A DNA stretch of 42,812 nt from Candidatus Hydrogenedentota bacterium (GCA_903837785.1 CAILVY010000106.1:1-42812), one strand, 5' to 3'; numbered from the stretch's first letter, positions 10,064 through 19,034 are shown. Translations and numbers: made by a program. Notes: a model not told the origin generated them from the sequence alone.

Positions 10064-11335
10064 CTATACTCGCTGCCCATCCTGTGTGTGCAAAAGGGCA
10101 TCGAGGAGCCCGTTGAATCGTTCGCCCATGCGCTGGGAAGAGTAGTGCTGTTCGACGTGGTCCCGGGCGGCCGTGCGCAACGCCTTCGCGCGGGCGGGGT
10201 CGTCCAGAAGGGCGCGAAGGGCATCGGCGAGCTGTTGGGGGGCGTGGGGGGGACAGAGGAGGCACGTGAGATTGTGGTTCAGCGTGTCCGAAGGGGTCTG
10301 TGGCTGCGTGGCGACCACGGGAATGCCCGCGGCAAAGGCTTCGAGCAGGGTCAAGGCAACCGGCTCGGGATTCTCGGAGTGGAAGAAGAGCACATCGTGC
10401 TCCGCATAGATTGCCTGCAGGGCTTGCCGCTCGACACCGGATCGGATCTCGACGTGTTTCCCGAGTCCGAGCCGGTTGACGAGCGCCTCCAATTCTTCGC
10501 GATAAGCTTGAGGACCCGGACCGGCAATCGCCGTGACGGAGAATTCCGGAAGATGCCTCCGAAGCTCCGGCAAAGCTTCCAGGAGGTGATGGAGCCCTTT
10601 GGCAGGGATGAGGCGGCCGATCCAGAGAATCCTGCCGCGGGTCACGGGGGGACGGGGGGCAATGGGACCGACGGGAATGCCAAAATAGACTGTTTCGCTG
10701 CGGAGCGGATCCAGGCCCGCCTGCACGGCGTTCAGGCGCCACGCTTCGCTGGCGAAAACCGCACGAACGACTTGTTCGGGCGCGATGCGGCGGAACAAGA
10801 GGGGATGCATCTCTCCTCCAAGCCGAAACCGGGCGATCCGGCGTGCCACTGGCCACCACGCCGCGCCGAGTTCTTCGGCGAGTCCGCCGAGGCTCAATAC
10901 AAGTACCCGCGGATGCCGGTGCATCACACAGGCAGCGGTTCCCGGCATACTCCCATCGACGCACAGCAGCACCGCGTCGTATTGTGCGTCGCGCGTCAAA
11001 CGCTCTTCGAGACTGCGCAGGGTGGCCGAGGCGTCTTCAAAGAGTTCGCGCGGCATCGCGGCGAAGGAGATGCATCGCCGCAGCACGACCGGGAGGCAAC
11101 GCCAGAGTGCCGATACAAGCGGCCAACGCTTCAGCCGGGCCAATGGCGAATGTAGTGCGTGGGTGAATGGCGCGGGGGATGCGGGATGTCCGTTTGCGGC
11201 ACTCTCTTCGACCGCGGATTCCACCTCCCAGCCAAAGCGCTGCAACTCCCGGGCCAGATCGTTCAAGGCAATGTGCAACCCGCCATCCTGTGCCCCGTGG
11301 AACACAGGCCCGGCGATGAGCAGCCTTCGGCTCAT
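10064..11335 (-). CDS. GT4-family glycosyltransferase
   Basis: 423 residues with a GT-B architecture. The N-terminal Rossmann start is RRLLIAGPVFHGAQDGGLH. The C-terminal nucleotide-sugar domain contains GRILWIGRLIPAKGLHHLLEAL, then ENPEPVALTLLEAFAAGIPVV, which carries the EX7E-like signature of retaining GT4 enzymes. The start ATG overlaps the stop of the BKACE gene by 4 bases (ATGA), indicating translational coupling. With the flippase, NeuD-like enzyme and sulfotransferase upstream, it probably adds a sugar to a surface glycan. Donor and acceptor cannot be read from sequence. Confidence 0.88.
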   Translation of the reverse strand: MSRRLLIAGPVFHGAQDGGLHIALNDLARELQRFGWEVESAVEESAANGHPASPAPFTHALHSPLARLKRWPLVSALWRCLPVVLRRCISFAAMPRELFEDASATLRSLEERLTRDAQYDAVLLCVDGSMPGTAACVMHRHPRVLVLSLGGLAEELGAAWWPVARRIARFRLGGEMHPLLFRRIAPEQVVRAVFASEAWRLNAVQAGLDPLRSETVYFGIPVGPIAPRPPVTRGRILWIGRLIPAKGLHHLLEALPELRRHLPEFSVTAIAGPGPQAYREELEALVNRLGLGKHVEIRSGVERQALQAIYAEHDVLFFHSENPEPVALTLLEAFAAGIPVVATQPQTPSDTLNHNLTCLLCPPHAPQQLADALRALLDDPARAKALRTAARDHVEQHYSSQRMGERFNGLLDALLHTQDGQRV

Positions 11336-12186
11336 GCGGGAAACCCGAGGAGTCTGCGGGCTTCCTCCGGCGTGGCGATGCGGCGTTCCATCGCGCGCGC
11401 CACGCCCGCGACACGTTCAACCAGTTGCAGATTCGTGGCGGGTGCGCGTGTGGCGTAGTCGAGGCAGAGGTTGTCTTCGAGCCCGGTCCGCACATGGCCG
11501 CCCAACACGACGCCGAGGGCATTCATCATGAACTGAAAGCGGCCGACGCCGGCGGCGGCCCAGAAAGCGCCCTGCGGCAGGCGTTCTATGAGCAGGCCCA
11601 GATTGTGGGCGCTCGCGGATAGGGTCCCCAGCGAGCCGAGCATGATGTTGAAGACGAAGGGCGGCCGCAGGACACCTTTTCCGATGAGGTAGTGCGCGTA
11701 ATCGAGCATCCCCAGATCGAAGATTTCCAGTTCGGGCACAATCGATCGCTCGCGCATGCGCTCCGCCAGCCGCTGGATCATGTCCGGGTCGTTGGCGACC
11801 GCCTTCTTGGGGAAGTTCATCGAGCCGAGCGTGAGCGAGGCAAAGTCCGGCTTCGCGTCTCCGTCCAAGTGCAACACGTCAGCGCGCTCCTCGAAACTCG
11901 TGTAGATCCGCCCGCTCGTCGTCGCGCACACAATGGCCCCAGGCACCTCCGCCCGGACCCGCCGGATGATCTCTCCGAAGGCGTCCTTGTCGGAAATCGG
12001 CTCCTCGCGGTCGTCTCGGGCATGGACGTGGAATACGCGTGCTCCCGCGGCGGAACAGCGCGCGGCGTCCTCCGCGATTTCCTGCGGCGCGATCGGCACA
12101 TGGGGATTATCCGCGCGGCGCGGAACCATCCCGGTCAACGCAACGTTGATCACCAGCGGTTCGATCGTTCCCGGCATGGCTACCAT
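11332..12186 (-). CDS. BKACE family (DUF849) 3-keto-5-aminohexanoate cleavage-type enzyme
   Basis: 284 residues. The family condenses a beta-keto acid with acetyl-CoA and splits it into acetoacetate plus a CoA ester. The sequence has VINVALTGMVPRR, PIAPQEIAEDAARCSAAGA, HVHARDD (zinc-binding HxH), CATTSGR and a GHVRTGLEDN block with the conserved Glu. The ATG at 12186 has AAGGAAGGGA upstream at good spacing and overlaps the NeuD stop by 7 bases; a second in-frame ATG is at 12177. It sits inside a polysaccharide-type operon, which is unusual for a lysine-fermentation or keto-acid enzyme. The substrate is unknown. Confidence 0.88.
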   Translation of the reverse strand: MVAMPGTIEPLVINVALTGMVPRRADNPHVPIAPQEIAEDAARCSAAGARVFHVHARDDREEPISDKDAFGEIIRRVRAEVPGAIVCATTSGRIYTSFEERADVLHLDGDAKPDFASLTLGSMNFPKKAVANDPDMIQRLAERMRERSIVPELEIFDLGMLDYAHYLIGKGVLRPPFVFNIMLGSLGTLSASAHNLGLLIERLPQGAFWAAAGVGRFQFMMNALGVVLGGHVRTGLEDNLCLDYATRAPATNLQLVERVAGVARAMERRIATPEEARRLLGFPA

Positions 12187-12821
12187 CCGTGAATCCCTTC
12201 CTTGCTTACTTTCGCGGGCAGGCCCGTCACGAGCACATTCGGCGGAACATCCTTTACGACCACGGCCCCGGCGCCCACCACGGATTCCGCGCCAATGGAG
12301 ACATGATCCCGGATAACCGCGCCCACGCCGACGTAGGCGCCGCATCCCACGGACACGCCGCCCGCGATATTGACGCCCGGGCCAATCGTGGCGAAGGAAC
12401 CGATGCGGACGTCATGCCCAATCAGGGCGCCGCGATTGACGACCACCTGCGGCGCGATCACGGCGCCCCGCGAAATGATCACGCCGGCATTGACGACGGC
12501 TCCGGCCCCAAGCTCCGCATGCCGGGAAATCGTGGCAGATGGATGGAGCACCCGTGCGAAGCGATAGCCACGCGACTGCACGGCCTCCAGAAAGGCGCGC
12601 CGGCGCGTGCTGACTATGCCTCCGGCGAGAGCGCATTGATCGGCGGCCACCGGCAGGTCTTCGGCCCAATAGACAGGCAGCCCTGCGTGGCGTGTGCCGG
12701 GCGCGGGGCGTTCAAGACTGTTGACAAATCCCAGCGGCTGGAAACCGCCCGCGCACTCCGCGATGTCCAGGACTTCCATCGCGAAATCGCCGGCCCCGAG
12801 GATGAGCAAGGGCGTGTCCAT
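12180..12821 (-). CDS. NeuD/PglD-type sugar O/N-acyltransferase
   Basis: 213 residues. The N-terminal Rossmann-like substrate domain starts LLILGAGDFAMEVLDIAE. It is followed by a left-handed beta-helix of hexapeptide repeats (ISRHAELGAGAVVNAGVIIS to VGAGAVVVKDVPPNVLVTG, about 100-200). The His in the LIGHDVRIG stretch may be the catalytic base seen in PglD. The start is the ATG at 12821 with GGAG about 9 bases upstream. It lies 4 bases after the flippase gene and overlaps the BKACE gene. It probably acylates an amino or hydroxyl group of a nucleotide sugar or surface glycan precursor. Confidence 0.88.
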   Translation of the reverse strand: MDTPLLILGAGDFAMEVLDIAECAGGFQPLGFVNSLERPAPGTRHAGLPVYWAEDLPVAADQCALAGGIVSTRRRAFLEAVQSRGYRFARVLHPSATISRHAELGAGAVVNAGVIISRGAVIAPQVVVNRGALIGHDVRIGSFATIGPGVNIAGGVSVGCGAYVGVGAVIRDHVSIGAESVVGAGAVVVKDVPPNVLVTGLPAKVSKEGIHGW

Positions 12822-12825
12822 GTGT

Positions 12826-14088
12826 CTATCTCCAAACCATGCCGGCATGCGTGTGAATGCCGAGCGTGCGCCGGCACACGGCCCATGCGAGAGAATTCTG
12901 CAGTACAGTGCCCGCGGCCATGGCCACGCTGGCGCCCAGGACGCCCCACCACGGCGTCAAAAGCAAGCACGCCGCCAGACTGACGGCGGTACAGAATCCG
13001 GAAATCCACATCACCTGGCGTGCGTGTCCCGTCATGATCAGGGTTGTAGCCGACAGGCCGCTGCACACGGCAATAGCCTGCCCCGATGCCAGGATGCTCA
13101 ATGCGGCTGCGGCCCGGCCATACGCCGGGCCATAAGTGATTCCCAGAAACCACTCACCCAGGAGACAGTATGCCAAGCATCCCACGACCGCCAGTCCTCC
13201 GGCCACGGCTGCGGAGCCGCGGAGCATCTCTTGAAGATCTCTTTGCCGCTGTTGATTATGAATTTCCGTGATGCTGGGAGCAAGCACGGACTTGGCGATG
13301 TTCTGCGGCGCCACGAGGAGCGCGGCGAGCCGGGTGGCCACGCCATAGAGCGCCACTTCCGCCGGGGGCCGCAACGCACTCATTATCCAGATGTCCGCAT
13401 GCGTTCGAAGCATCCAGACGAATTGGGTGACGAGTATCGGCGCCGAGTCCGCCAGCAGGCGCGGCGGAGCATTCGGCTTCACGGCCGGCAGATGCCGCCG
13501 AAGCCGGGCAGCACCCAGAACGGCCGCAAGAAAGGTTGATGCCACCACGAGCAGCAGGACGGTTTCGAGTGAGGCATCCCGCCAAAACGCCAGGGCGGCA
13601 AAGAGCAGGACGAATGTGGCCAGGCTGCCCGTCAATTCGCCAAAGAGCGTGGCGGAACGGATGTCCTGAAAGCCGCGCAACAACTCCGCGCTGAGCGTCT
13701 GCCACGTTTGCGCGAAGACGCAGGCGGCGAGGAGCAGTCCGATGACGAGGCCCAAAGACAGTCCGGTGGCCAGCGCCAGAGCTGCCGTGCCTGCCAGAGC
13801 AACCCCCAGAAGTCCCCGACGTAGCACGGCGCGCACGATGCCCGCGGTTTCCTCAGGGGTGCCTTCGGACCGCGCGGCGGCGATCGCGCGCGTGGCGGCG
13901 GGGCCGAGGCCCAATTGCGCGAGGGTCGAGAGCGCCCCGGCCAGGCTGAGCACGAGGAAGTAACGTCCCAGGTCCGCCCGTGTCAGCAGCCGTGCGAGCA
14001 CGATGCCGATCACGGCCGCACTCGCGGTGATCCACAAGCGGCTGAACGCCACCCATGCGCTGTCTGCCCACCACTTCGCTCGGTTCAT
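12826..14088 (-). CDS. Polysaccharide flippase (Wzx/MOP superfamily)
   Basis: 420 residues, nearly all in hydrophobic segments, about 12 predicted helices. They start with VAFSRLWITASAAVIGIVLARLL and run in the paired-helix pattern of MATE/Wzx exporters. Family members flip undecaprenyl-linked oligosaccharides across the cytoplasmic membrane. FLVLSLAGALSTLAQLGLGPAATR matches the usual second-helix pair of the polysaccharide biosynthesis family. It lies 6 bases after the sulfotransferase and 4 bases before the NeuD-like gene, inside the glycan operon. Confidence 0.87.
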   Translation of the reverse strand: MNRAKWWADSAWVAFSRLWITASAAVIGIVLARLLTRADLGRYFLVLSLAGALSTLAQLGLGPAATRAIAAARSEGTPEETAGIVRAVLRRGLLGVALAGTAALALATGLSLGLVIGLLLAACVFAQTWQTLSAELLRGFQDIRSATLFGELTGSLATFVLLFAALAFWRDASLETVLLLVVASTFLAAVLGAARLRRHLPAVKPNAPPRLLADSAPILVTQFVWMLRTHADIWIMSALRPPAEVALYGVATRLAALLVAPQNIAKSVLAPSITEIHNQQRQRDLQEMLRGSAAVAGGLAVVGCLAYCLLGEWFLGITYGPAYGRAAAALSILASGQAIAVCSGLSATTLIMTGHARQVMWISGFCTAVSLAACLLLTPWWGVLGASVAMAAGTVLQNSLAWAVCRRTLGIHTHAGMVWR

Positions 14089-14094
14089 CGCGGG

Positions 14095-15015
14095 TCAGTC
14101 TTCCGTATAGCCGAAGATTTCGAGGGCCTGGCGGCCTTCCTCGAGCACCCGGGCCATCAGTGCCGGGTCCTGCTGCCGCCATCGCCCGAGCGTGGGGGGA
14201 GGGAGCACCTCCGCCATCGCGCGTTCCAGATGCTCGGGGCCGCAGCCCGCAAAGTCCAGGAGTTCCTGAAGCACGGAGCGGGGCCGGGCGCACAGATCCT
14301 CGAAACGTATGCACACGTAGCGGTCCTGCAAGTGCGTATCGCCGTAGCGCCGTGCATCGCGGTTGATGGCTGCCCACAGCGCCATGGCCCGGACCGCGTC
14401 GGATTCGCCGGCGAGTCGCGTGCGCAGCGCCTCCGAGTAGAGCGCGCCCACTTCGCGCAACTGAAACTTGTTCTCCGAAAACGCCATGTCGCGGCCATCG
14501 CGCACGAGGTGGATGAAGCGCATCCTGGGAAAGCAGTGGTCGAGGTGGGGGAGAAAGAAGATGAAGCGCGGGTTCTTGGCTCCCCAGCGTTTGGCAATGT
14601 CATGAAGGCCGCCGCGATGCTTCAGAAGAGCGGTCACGAGATCGAAGTCCATGCGGCGCTGTTCACGCGGCGGCAAAGAGGCGCCCTGATCCTCGGCATA
14701 TCGCGCCCATTTTGCCGTGTAGCGCCGGATTGTAGGCAGGGCGTCGTGGGCATGGTTCAGGTGCGCGCCCATGAAGAGGCCGGCCGCTTCGAGGATGCGC
14801 GCGACTGCCCGGGTGCCGGAACCGCCCGTTCCGCCGATGAGCACGGGCGCGGGGGCGGAATCGAGTTCCTGCCGTCTTGTGCCGTAGAGCCATCGGGCTT
14901 CGGCAGGCCAGATCAAGTCCGGCGCCCGGCCTTTCATCGTTCTCGCGCGCTCCCACAAGGCCCGGCCCGGCCCGGTGGACATGAAGACCGGCTTGATTCG
15001 TTCGCGAAACGCCAT
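14095..15015 (-). CDS. PAPS-dependent sulfotransferase-like protein
   Basis: 306 residues. PVLIGGTGGSGTRAVARILE (about 58-77) resembles the 5'-phosphosulfate-binding loop. FIHLVRDGRDMAFSENKF resembles the 3'-phosphate-binding segment with its conserved Arg and Ser. The downstream FEDLCARP motif also fits Sulfotransfer_3-type proteins. The start is the ATG at 15015 with AAGGGGAAA about 13 bases upstream; the frame is open back to 15078. No signal peptide is visible, so it should act in the cytoplasm. Its place directly before the flippase suggests sulfation of a glycan precursor. Confidence 0.8.
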   Translation of the reverse strand: MAFRERIKPVFMSTGPGRALWERARTMKGRAPDLIWPAEARWLYGTRRQELDSAPAPVLIGGTGGSGTRAVARILEAAGLFMGAHLNHAHDALPTIRRYTAKWARYAEDQGASLPPREQRRMDFDLVTALLKHRGGLHDIAKRWGAKNPRFIFFLPHLDHCFPRMRFIHLVRDGRDMAFSENKFQLREVGALYSEALRTRLAGESDAVRAMALWAAINRDARRYGDTHLQDRYVCIRFEDLCARPRSVLQELLDFAGCGPEHLERAMAEVLPPPTLGRWRQQDPALMARVLEEGRQALEIFGYTED

Positions 15016-15079
15016 GCGGGCGGTTTCCCCTTCTATTCCGCGCGTCCGCGGACAGGGCGGCCAGGAGCTGCGGAACACC

Positions 15080-16576
15080 TCAAGTTGCGTACACGTCGAT
15101 GCTGTGATCGACGTGGCGCGACGGCTCTTTCGTGGACTGGAATTGATCCGGCGTCGGCGTGGGATACACGTTGTTGAAACATGCCGTGCAGTAGTGGGCG
15201 GGATCGCCGCCCGCGGCCTTCAGGAGTTCGGGTATGGGCAGATACGCGAGCGTGTCCACCTCCAGATACTCGCGGATTTGCTCGACGCTCAGGTTGTGCG
15301 CGATAAGCTTCGTGCGATTGGGCGTGTCGATGCCGTAGTAGCACGAGTTGATGATCGGGGGGGAAGCCACCCGGTAATGGACTTCGCGCGCGCCGCAGCG
15401 CCGCAATACCTTGATGATCTTCTTCGCTGTGGTCCCGCGGACGATGCTGTCGTCCACGAGAACGATGCGTTTTCCGTTCACGGTGCTCCGGGAAGGATTG
15501 AGCTTGATCTTCACGCCGAAGTCGCGGATGCCCTGGTTCGGTTCGATAAAGGTGCGCCCCACGTAGTGATTTCGAATGAAGCCCATGTCAAAGGGAATGC
15601 CCGATTCGTGCGCGTAACCGAGCGCCGCGGGATTGGAGGAGTCCGGCACGGCCATCACGAGGTCCGCGTCCACCGGCGCGATGCGCGCCAAGGCGCGTCC
15701 CATGTCCTTGCGCACGGCATCCACGCTCTTGCCGAAAATCTCGCTGTCCGGCCGCGCCACGTAGATGTGCTCGAAGACGCATTGCTTCGGCACGGCCTTT
15801 TCGAAGGGGAACTGGCTCGTGATGCCATATTCATTGACTGTGAGCACTTCGCCCGGCTCTACTTCGCGCACCCAGTCCGCGTCGATGATGTCCAGCGCGC
15901 ACGTCTCACTGGCGAGCACGTAGCCGCCGTCGAGTTTGCCCAGCCACAGCGGCCGAAAACCGAGCGGGTCGCGGGCGGCCACAATCTCCTTGCCGTTCAT
16001 GGCCAGCACGGTGAAAGCGCCGATGACTTGCTTCAGCGCGTCGATCACCGTGTCGGTGAACGTGGGGGCTTTCGATCGTGCTACGAGATGGATAATCGTC
16101 GCGGTGTCGGTGGTCGCCTGGAAGATGGCGCCTTCCTCTTCAAGCTGCTCGCGGACTACGTCCGCGTTCACGAGGTTGCCGTTATGGCAGAGGGCCATCG
16201 AGCCGCGGGCATAGTCCACTACGAGCGGCTGCACGTTGCGCAGGTTGCTCGAGCCGAAGGTCGAGTAACGGACGTGGCCGATGCCTTGCGTTCCGGAAAC
16301 CCGGGCCAGCTTGTGCGGCTTGAACACGTCGTTGACCAGGCCGACGCCCCGGTGTGCCGTCAGCACGCCGTCGCGTGCGCAGACGATTCCCGCGCCTTCC
16401 TGCCCGCGATGCTGCAGGGCGTAGAGCCCGAGATAGATCAGCTTCGCGGCCTCGGGGTGGCCGAAGACGCCGAAGACGCCGCACTCATCGCGCAGGTGGT
16501 CTGCGCTCTCGCTCTCGAAGCGCCGGTGGGGATGCTGCGGGGGAAGGTTCGCGATCAGGGCGTCGAAGCGGCTCAT
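15080..16576 (-). CDS. purF: Amidophosphoribosyltransferase
   Basis: 498 residues. It makes phosphoribosylamine from PRPP and glutamine, the first step of purine synthesis. A prosegment of about 31 residues precedes the N-terminal nucleophile Cys32 in DECGVFG. The glutaminase domain has LQHRGQEGAG and GHVRYST. The PRPP loop RIVLVDDSIVRGTT lies near residue 370. Cys in QCVFEH, in NSCYYG and in YCTACF matches the four 4Fe-4S cluster ligands of the Bacillus-type enzyme, so this is the oxygen-sensitive type. The start is the ATG at 16576; its AAGGAG lies inside the last codons of purC, 5 bases away. Confidence 0.97.
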   Translation of the reverse strand: MSRFDALIANLPPQHPHRRFESESADHLRDECGVFGVFGHPEAAKLIYLGLYALQHRGQEGAGIVCARDGVLTAHRGVGLVNDVFKPHKLARVSGTQGIGHVRYSTFGSSNLRNVQPLVVDYARGSMALCHNGNLVNADVVREQLEEEGAIFQATTDTATIIHLVARSKAPTFTDTVIDALKQVIGAFTVLAMNGKEIVAARDPLGFRPLWLGKLDGGYVLASETCALDIIDADWVREVEPGEVLTVNEYGITSQFPFEKAVPKQCVFEHIYVARPDSEIFGKSVDAVRKDMGRALARIAPVDADLVMAVPDSSNPAALGYAHESGIPFDMGFIRNHYVGRTFIEPNQGIRDFGVKIKLNPSRSTVNGKRIVLVDDSIVRGTTAKKIIKVLRRCGAREVHYRVASPPIINSCYYGIDTPNRTKLIAHNLSVEQIREYLEVDTLAYLPIPELLKAAGGDPAHYCTACFNNVYPTPTPDQFQSTKEPSRHVDHSIDVYAT

Positions 16577-16581
16577 AATGG

Positions 16582-17478
16582 CTATGCCAACTCCTTCTTT
16601 CCAGTCAACAGTGTGTATGCTTCCATGTATTTCAGCCGGGTCTTCTCCGCCACCTCATCGGGCAGCGGCGGTTGCGGCGAATTCTTGTCCCAGCCCGTCG
16701 TTTCGAGATAGTCGCGGACGAACTGCTTGTCGAAGCTCGGCTGGGCCTGGCCCGGCACATACTGATCCGCCGGCCAGAACCGGGAGGAATCCGGCGTGAG
16801 AATCTCGTCTGCGAGCACGAGTTCTCCGTTCAACAGGCCGAATTCGAATTTCGTGTCACAGAGGATGATGCCTTTCGCGGCGGAGATATCCCGCGCGCGC
16901 TCATAGATCGCGATGGCCACGTCGGCCGCCTGCTGATTGATTGCCTCGCCGATGATCTTGCCCGCTTCCTCGGGGCTGATATTGATGTCATGTCCCGATT
17001 CCGCTTTTGTCGCGGGCGTGTAAATGGGCGTGTCGAGTTTGCTCGCTTCAACGAGCCCCGCCGGGAGGGGGATGCCGCACACCGTGCCGGACTGCCGGTA
17101 TTCCTTGAGTCCGCTGCCCGCGAGATACCCCCGGACAACCATCTCGACCGGAAGCATGTCGCACTTGTGCACGAGCATGGAGCGTCCGGCGAACACCTCG
17201 GGTTGTTCCTGGAATTCCTCGGGGAAATCCTTCAGATCCGCAGAGATCAAATGGTTCTTGATAATGCCCGCGACTTGTTCAAACCAGTACAGCGAAATCT
17301 GCGTGAGGATCTTCCCCTTGTCCGGGATGCCGACGGGATTCACCCAGTCGAAGGCGGAAATGCGGTCCGTGGCCACGAGCAGCATGCGGTCGCCCAGATC
17401 ATAGATGTCCCGGACTTTGCCGCTGCGCGCCGGCTTTTGTCCCCGAACCGTGGTTTCACAAACAGCCTTTCCGCTCAT
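16582..17478 (-). CDS. purC: Phosphoribosylaminoimidazole-succinocarboxamide synthase
   Basis: 298 residues, the longer single-domain form. It joins CAIR and aspartate using ATP to give SAICAR. It has the GKVRDIYDLGDRMLLVATDRISAFD start, EMVVRGYLAGSGLKEY, KGIILCDTKFEFG (catalytic acidic residues) and LADEILTPDSSRFW. The start is the ATG at 17478 with AGGAG 8 bases upstream. It is tightly followed by purF and preceded by a 108-base gap after GH4 that holds an inverted repeat. Confidence 0.97.
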   Translation of the reverse strand: MSGKAVCETTVRGQKPARSGKVRDIYDLGDRMLLVATDRISAFDWVNPVGIPDKGKILTQISLYWFEQVAGIIKNHLISADLKDFPEEFQEQPEVFAGRSMLVHKCDMLPVEMVVRGYLAGSGLKEYRQSGTVCGIPLPAGLVEASKLDTPIYTPATKAESGHDINISPEEAGKIIGEAINQQAADVAIAIYERARDISAAKGIILCDTKFEFGLLNGELVLADEILTPDSSRFWPADQYVPGQAQPSFDKQFVRDYLETTGWDKNSPQPPLPDEVAEKTRLKYMEAYTLLTGKKELA

Positions 17479-17502
17479 ACGATGCTCCTGTGCCCAAAAA
17501 GG

Positions 17503-17575
17503 GGTTGTTGTCGTCAGTCGTTAGCCGCCCGCACGTCCCAATGCCCCAAGCACCGGCAACTAACAACAAACAACC
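17503..17575. repeat. Imperfect inverted repeat between GH4 and purC
   Basis: GGTTGTTGTCGTCAGTCGTTAG (17503-17524) faces CTAACAACAAACAACC (17560-17575). The arms match at both ends (GGTTGTT/AACAACC and GTTAG/CTAAC) but differ in length, around a 35-base loop. It could be a weak RNA hairpin between two cistrons or a remnant of a small repeat element. There is no T-tract. Confidence 0.4.
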
Positions 17576-17586
17576 GATCGCGGCCT

Positions 17587-18870
17587 CTAGAAAAAGGTGC
17601 CCTGCAGATAGGGCTTGTTCACTTCGAGAAGATCCTCGAGCAACGCGCGGCATCCCGCGGCGTCCGGCATCAGCGGATGAAGCAGGAGCGCCTGGAAGGC
17701 CTTCTCGCGATCGCCCCGCACCGCCGCCTCGACAGTGAGGGACTCATACGCCTTCACATGCTGCATCAGTCCCCGGATCGAAGGTTCGGGCGCGCCCTGC
17801 GCAATCGCCTGGGCGCCGTTCTTACCGATGATCGCGGGAACTTCCACGGAGACATCCTCATCGAAGGTCGGGATCGCGCCATTATTCCGGCAACACACGA
17901 TCTGCCGTGAGCGCCGGTCGTTCTCGATGGCATCGATGAGGTGAAAGGCCGCCGTGGAATAGTGCGCGCCGCCGCGCTTGCTCAATTCCTCCGGTTTCTG
18001 CTTCAACTCGGGATCGGCATATTTCTCGAAGAGGCCCTGCTCGATCTCCTGCACCTCTTCGCCCCGGGTCTTCTCCCGCTGGCGCAGGTACTCGAGCACG
18101 GATCCCGTCGAGTAGTAATACTGGAGGTAGTCGTTGCAGAACATGTTCAGGCCGCGCGTGGCTTCCAGCATGTTCTTCTGCGTGGCCTCCGTGCTGAATT
18201 CTTCGCGGACGTATTCGTCGACGCGATTCAGGGTTTCCTGCGTGATATCCTTGCCCGCCACCAAAAAACGGCGCACCCACGAGAGGTGATTCAGACCGAC
18301 ATAGTCCAGCTCGACCTCCTCGACCGCGGCGCCGGTGCGCTTCACCACGTCCATGATCATGCCAATGGGCACGTTGCAGAGGCCGACTGTCCGGATCGCG
18401 CTGTGCTTCAAAACCGCTTCCGTGTTGATACCGGCCGGGTTCGTGAAGTTGATCAGGAAGCCTTCGGGCGACAGCTCTTCCATCGCGCGGGCGATATCGA
18501 GGATTCGGGGAATCGTGCGCAGCGCACAGGCGAATCCGCCAACGCCCGTGGTCTCCTGCCCGACGATATTGTGGCGCAGGCCCAGCTTCTCGTCGTTGAT
18601 GCGCGCCTGCATCTGGCCCACGCGGATTTGCGTGATGACGTACTTCGCGTCCCGCACCGCGTCCCGCACGTCGCCCGTGCCTTGCACTGTGAACGGTGTG
18701 CCGTGCGCCGCGGACATGCGCCCGGCAAATCCGACATTGACGTTGAGGCGGGCCGGATCCTGATCCATGATCCAGACTTCGGTCACCGGGATGGATTCCA
18801 GGCGGGAAAACAGGCCGTCCAGGAGTTCCGGCGTGTAGGAGCTGCCGCCGCCAATTACCGCTAACTTCAT
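17587..18870 (-). CDS. Glycoside hydrolase family 4, 6-phospho-beta-glucosidase-like
   Basis: 427 residues. GH4 enzymes use NAD and a divalent metal to cleave phosphorylated or free glycosides by a redox-elimination route. MKLAVIGGGSSYTPELLDG is the NAD-binding start. NFTNPAGI (Asn145 region), GLCNVPIGM (Cys165) and GLNHLSW (His195) match the metal-binding and substrate residues. The sequence is closest in feel to the 6-phospho-beta-glucosidase branch. The start is the ATG at 18870 with AAGGAA about 10 bases upstream; the frame is open to 18930. It is the first gene after the promoter near 19020 and lies 108 bases before purC, so it may lead the whole minus-strand transcript. There is no signal peptide. 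Confidence 0.92.
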   Translation of the reverse strand: MKLAVIGGGSSYTPELLDGLFSRLESIPVTEVWIMDQDPARLNVNVGFAGRMSAAHGTPFTVQGTGDVRDAVRDAKYVITQIRVGQMQARINDEKLGLRHNIVGQETTGVGGFACALRTIPRILDIARAMEELSPEGFLINFTNPAGINTEAVLKHSAIRTVGLCNVPIGMIMDVVKRTGAAVEEVELDYVGLNHLSWVRRFLVAGKDITQETLNRVDEYVREEFSTEATQKNMLEATRGLNMFCNDYLQYYYSTGSVLEYLRQREKTRGEEVQEIEQGLFEKYADPELKQKPEELSKRGGAHYSTAAFHLIDAIENDRRSRQIVCCRNNGAIPTFDEDVSVEVPAIIGKNGAQAIAQGAPEPSIRGLMQHVKAYESLTVEAAVRGDREKAFQALLLHPLMPDAAGCRALLEDLLEVNKPYLQGTFF

Positions 18871-19005
18871 GAAGCACAGTTCCTTGTGCGTGAAAAGCCT
18901 AGATTCGGCGCCCTGCCCTGACCGCTCCATGGCCCCAAGGCCGTTCTGAACCCGGAGTGGATCCCGTATCGCACGCGGTCAAGGAGGCTTGCGCCGATGC
19001 CCCGG

Positions 19006-19034
19006 ATCATAGCGACCGACCCCGCGAAAGTCAA
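19006..19034 (-). promoter_or_regulatory. Sigma70-type promoter upstream of the GH4-pur-glycan operon
   Basis: Read on the minus strand: TTGACT (19034-19029), 17 bases, TATGAT (19011-19006). It leaves a leader of about 130 bases before the GH4 ATG. The rest of the 18871-19113 gap shows only a GAGGCGCCTC palindrome near 19063 and the start region of the next plus-strand gene. Confidence 0.75.

Noticed and set aside
14975..16711. Plus-strand open frame of 578 codons opposite purF
   Set aside because: Long only because of high GC and third-position bias of purF; the product is His/Arg/Val-rich without motifs.
17503..17575. Inserted mobile element at the inverted repeat between GH4 and purC
   Set aside because: No target duplication or further copy is visible in the window, so only a repeat is recorded.
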